A DNA stretch of 9,742 nucleotides, from NCBI GenBank assembly GCA_934358235.1, contig CAKRKK010000081.1:1-9742 (forward strand), given 5' to 3'. A model generated the notes under the pieces. It did no database searches, was not told the origin of the DNA, and worked only from the letters and a program-made list of their open reading frames with translations. The DNA comes from an uncultured Lachnospira sp. (lineage in GTDB: Bacteria > Bacillota > Clostridia > Lachnospirales > Lachnospiraceae). Below are positions 7,751-9,742 of the stretch, in pieces. Position numbers and translations under genes: made by a program. Numbering within the stretch: position 1 is the stretch's first letter; each line of letters starts with the position of its first letter.

Positions 7751-7796
7751 GCTATTTACAGCGCTATTTACAGTACCATTTCAAGTGTCATTTACA
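7751..7796 (+). repeat. Four-copy 12-bp-period direct repeat upstream of the ilvN promoter
   Basis: Units start at 7751 (gctatttaca), 7763 (gctatttaca), 7775 (accatttcaa) and 7787 (gtcatttaca), an exact 12-base period. The first two are identical and the third is diverged. On the minus strand the core reads TGTAAAT. The array fills the space between the ABC ATPase stop codon and the -35 box of ilvN, the same arrangement as the array at 3187-3258. Confidence 0.65.
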
Positions 7797-7825
7797 ACAC
7801 TGTGTTTCAGGCAATTATCTACCGG

Positions 7826-8416
7826 TCAGACCATAAGCAGCTTTGCATTAAGCATTACTGCATCCTGTCTGTCATGTGTTGCTATAATAAGTATTCTTTC
7901 TCTTAAATTATCAATTATATACTGTATAGCTTTCACTTTGTTTTCCTTATCAAGACCTGCAAAGGGTTCATCCATAATAACAATATCCGAAGCCGGCAGC
8001 ATAGCCCTTACTATCTCTACACGCCTTTTCATGCCACCGCTAAGCTTAGAACAGGGCATATCAAGTGCGGCCTCATTTATGAGTGCTGACAGCTCTGACC
8101 TTACTGCTTTTTTATCATATCTGCCATCAAGCACCATAGCTGTATTAATAACTGGATTCAGATGCTCTACAAGCCGTGTTTCCTGAAACACAGCCGACAC
8201 TCTGTAGGGTACCGCCCGTCCCTCCTTCTCATATAAAACCGCACCACTATCCGGCTTTACAAGACCAAGCAGTATATTAATAAGTGTTGTTTTGCCTGCT
8301 CCGGAAGCCCCCATAATACAGGTTGGCTGCATATTGGTGCATTGTGCATTGATGCTGTTTAATACAATGTTTTTATTATAGCCAAGTGATATATTATCAA
8401 GCGTTAACTGCTTCAT
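7826..8416 (-). CDS. ABC transporter ATP-binding protein, nitrate/sulfonate/taurine type
   Basis: This is the cytosolic ATPase that drives the adjacent permease. All motifs are present in 196 residues: Walker A GASGAGKT at 36-43, the Q-loop Gln78 in VFQE, signature LSGGMKRRV at 125-133, Walker B IVIMDEP with Asp149 and Glu150, D-loop GLD, and the switch His181 in ATHD. It is shorter than the usual 240-260 residues of this subfamily, ending soon after the H-loop, so it has only the minimal catalytic core. The ATG at 8416 overlaps the permease stop by four bases (ATGA), a sign of translational coupling. The substrate cannot be told from sequence. No terminator was seen between it and the ilvN promoter. 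Confidence 0.9.
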   Translation of the reverse strand: MKQLTLDNISLGYNKNIVLNSINAQCTNMQPTCIMGASGAGKTTLINILLGLVKPDSGAVLYEKEGRAVPYRVSAVFQETRLVEHLNPVINTAMVLDGRYDKKAVRSELSALINEAALDMPCSKLSGGMKRRVEIVRAMLPASDIVIMDEPFAGLDKENKVKAIQYIIDNLRERILIIATHDRQDAVMLNAKLLMV

Positions 8417-9183
8417 ATCTTCCTCTTTCCCTGCTGCTTTATATTATTCTGCAGACATCTATACATAAGCTTATATGCTTTTAATATAAGCCTTTCTATA
8501 ATATAGCTTACCACAATTACTACTATGCTCCAGGCAAACAGCTCCTCTGACACCAGATACAGCTTCGCATAATACATTCTCGTACCTATCGTATCATTTA
8601 CAAGTCCTATTATTTCCGCTGCTATTCCAGCTTTAAAGCACATTCCTAACGCAATCTTAAGCTGTGCTTCAAGATATGGATACACTCCTGTCATATATAT
8701 ATATCTGAATCTGTTAAACAGCTTCATATTATAAACTCTTGACATCTGTATAAGCTTTATATCTGTATTGCGTATTCCTTCTGTAACCCCTGTTGTTATC
8801 ATCGGAATAACAACCATTGCAGATATGATACGCGATACATTTGCTGAGCCAAACCACATAAGCAGGAGTATTATAAATGCTGCAACAGGCAGTGATTTCA
8901 TAAGCAGCAGTGGTATCTGTATGAATTCCTCAATATATCTGCAGCAGCCTGCGGCTATTCCAAGAATTATCCCTATTATAATACCAGCCATAAGTCCACT
9001 GCCTATGTTAATAAGGCTGTGTGAAAGTGTTATGTAGAAGGTGCTTTGTGTAAGCAGCCCTGCAATAGTTCTTAATACAGCAACAGGACTTGCAAGCAAT
9101 AGCTCAAGTCCTGTCAACATACTGGCAATCTGCCATATTATAAGCCATATAAGAACCATAAGGATTCTTCTAATGTGCTTCAT
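8413..9183 (-). CDS. ABC transporter permease, nitrate/sulfonate/taurine (SsuC/TauC) type
   Basis: This 256-residue integral membrane protein belongs to the BPD_transp_1 permease superfamily. It has about six hydrophobic segments, including about 8-26, 58-80, 96-112, 116-134 and 215-230, and ends in a basic tail. The cytoplasmic coupling loop (EAA motif region, about 135-190) reads EGIRNTDIKLIQMSRVYNM and then AGIAAEIIG, typical of the nitrate, sulfonate, taurine and thiamine-precursor group. The ATG at 9183 is chosen because CAGGAG lies six bases upstream; an in-frame TTG at 9216 is the alternative but has no ribosome binding site. The gene overlaps the 3' end of the upstream CBS/CorC-domain gene by 14 bases and the ATPase by four, so the three form one operon. 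No binding-protein gene is present in the visible part. Confidence 0.88.
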   Translation of the reverse strand: MKHIRRILMVLIWLIIWQIASMLTGLELLLASPVAVLRTIAGLLTQSTFYITLSHSLINIGSGLMAGIIIGIILGIAAGCCRYIEEFIQIPLLLMKSLPVAAFIILLLMWFGSANVSRIISAMVVIPMITTGVTEGIRNTDIKLIQMSRVYNMKLFNRFRYIYMTGVYPYLEAQLKIALGMCFKAGIAAEIIGLVNDTIGTRMYYAKLYLVSEELFAWSIVVIVVSYIIERLILKAYKLMYRCLQNNIKQQGKRKI

Positions 9184-9742
9184 TATCTTCTCCTGTATTG
9201 TTATCCTTAAAAGCAAGAATCTTCTGAATCATCTTATCCGATACTGATAATATCCTGAATATATATCCTCCACATTCCGTCTCGAACTTTTCATTCTCCG
9301 CCGGAATCTTTCCAAGCTTATATATCATATAGCCGTTAAGCGTATCTATATCTTCACAATCAAACTTTATTCCAAGCTTCTGTTCTATATCCTCAAGTGG
9401 TGTCTGCCCATCTATCTCATAGCTGTTATCAGAAAGCTGCTTTATCTGTACTTCCTCTTCGTCATACTCATCAAAGATATTGCCAACTATCTCCTCCAGA
9501 ATATCTTCCATGGTGACTATTCCTGTTGTCTGCCCATATTCATCCACAACTACCGCGAAGTGATTCTTCTTAGACTGCATCTCCTTAAACAAAACGCTGA
9601 CACTTCTTGTCTCTGGTATACAAAACGGTTCAAACATAACCTGATTCTTAACCTGATAAAGCTTCTTAGCTTTATCGCTGCCTTTAACGTATACCTTCAG
9701 AAGATCCCTGATATGTAATATACCAATTATATTGTCTATATC
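9170..9742 (-). CDS. CBS/CorC-domain membrane protein (TlyC/HlyC, UPF0053 family), partial (N-terminus off the right edge)
   Basis: The visible 190 residues are the C-terminal part of a DUF21-CBS-CorC_HlyC protein. The first part is the end of a CBS pair (DNIIGILHIRDLL, then the second CBS with HFAVVVDEYGQTTGIVTMEDILEEIVGNIFDEYDEEE at about 61-97). The CorC_HlyC domain follows at about 105-185 (YEIDGQTPLEDIEQKL, DTLNGYMIYKLGKIP). Such proteins are annotated as hemolysins, but family members are linked to Mg2+/Co2+ transport; the name hemolysin is historical. The membrane-spanning DUF21 domain must lie to the right of the window. Its stop overlaps the downstream ABC permease start by 14 bases, indicating coupled translation. 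Confidence 0.9.
   Translation of the reverse strand, partial: DIDNIIGILHIRDLLKVYVKGSDKAKKLYQVKNQVMFEPFCIPETRSVSVLFKEMQSKKNHFAVVVDEYGQTTGIVTMEDILEEIVGNIFDEYDEEEVQIKQLSDNSYEIDGQTPLEDIEQKLGIKFDCEDIDTLNGYMIYKLGKIPAENEKFETECGGYIFRILSVSDKMIQKILAFKDNNTGEDNEAH

Larger units (their letters stand above)
7577..7825. other. ilvN upstream intergenic region
   Basis: This 249-base gap holds, from right to left on the minus strand, the four-unit 12-bp repeat array, the ilvN promoter, an 8-bp hairpin, a palindrome and the ilvN ribosome binding site. An AACAC-T-GTGTT dyad at about 7796-7807 lies just after the ATPase stop but has no T run. No credible small gene or tRNA was seen. Confidence 0.6.

Noticed and set aside
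7784..7807. Terminator after the ABC ATPase gene (AGTGT-N8-ACACT and AACAC-T-GTGTT dyads)
   Set aside because: The stems are only five base pairs and no T run follows on the minus strand.
9184..9216. Upstream TTG start for the ABC permease at 9216
   Set aside because: No ribosome binding site precedes it, while the ATG at 9183 has CAGGAG at the right distance.

Overview
The window is an AT-rich chromosomal segment that looks like a Gram-positive anaerobe of the Clostridia, most likely a Lachnospiraceae-type gut bacterium. This is inferred from strong AGGAGG-type ribosome binding sites, a Clostridia-style MecA, and the style of the LeuC and IlvC proteins. No species is claimed. All genes are on the minus strand except one secreted deacetylase on the plus strand. 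No insertion sequence, phage gene, CRISPR array, tRNA or rRNA was seen.

Layout from left to right: the 5' part of leuC (3-isopropylmalate dehydratase large subunit, running off the left edge) with its own strong promoter; a peptidase S66 / LD-carboxypeptidase (MccF-like) gene, probably co-transcribed with the mecA adaptor gene upstream of it; a very diverged porphobilinogen deaminase (HemC-fold) gene that has lost the key catalytic and cofactor residues; a divergently transcribed gene for an exported, membrane-anchored PIG-L/LmbE-family deacetylase; a convergent junction with two hairpin terminators; the ilvN-ilvC operon (acetolactate synthase small subunit and ketol-acid reductoisomerase); and, at the right, a tightly overlapping operon consisting of the 3' end of a CBS/CorC-domain (TlyC-type) membrane protein, an ABC permease and an ABC ATPase of the nitrate/sulfonate/taurine type. 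No substrate-binding protein gene is visible for this transporter.

The metabolic theme is branched-chain amino acid synthesis: IlvN and IlvC act in the common Val/Ile/Leu pathway, and LeuC in the leucine branch. They flank an unrelated block (proteolysis adaptor, cell-wall peptidase, HemC-like pseudoenzyme, surface deacetylase). The ilvN-ilvC operon and leuC each have a near-consensus sigma-A promoter, with no T-box visible in their leaders.

The main unexplained signal is a set of short direct-repeat arrays with an ATT(T)ACA core. On the minus strand they read TGTAAAT or TGTAAT, at about 12-13 bp spacing. They sit immediately upstream of the -35 box of the mecA and ilvN promoters, and a looser GTAAT array lies upstream of the hemC-like promoter. 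The second item worth attention is the HemC-fold protein without its catalytic residues.
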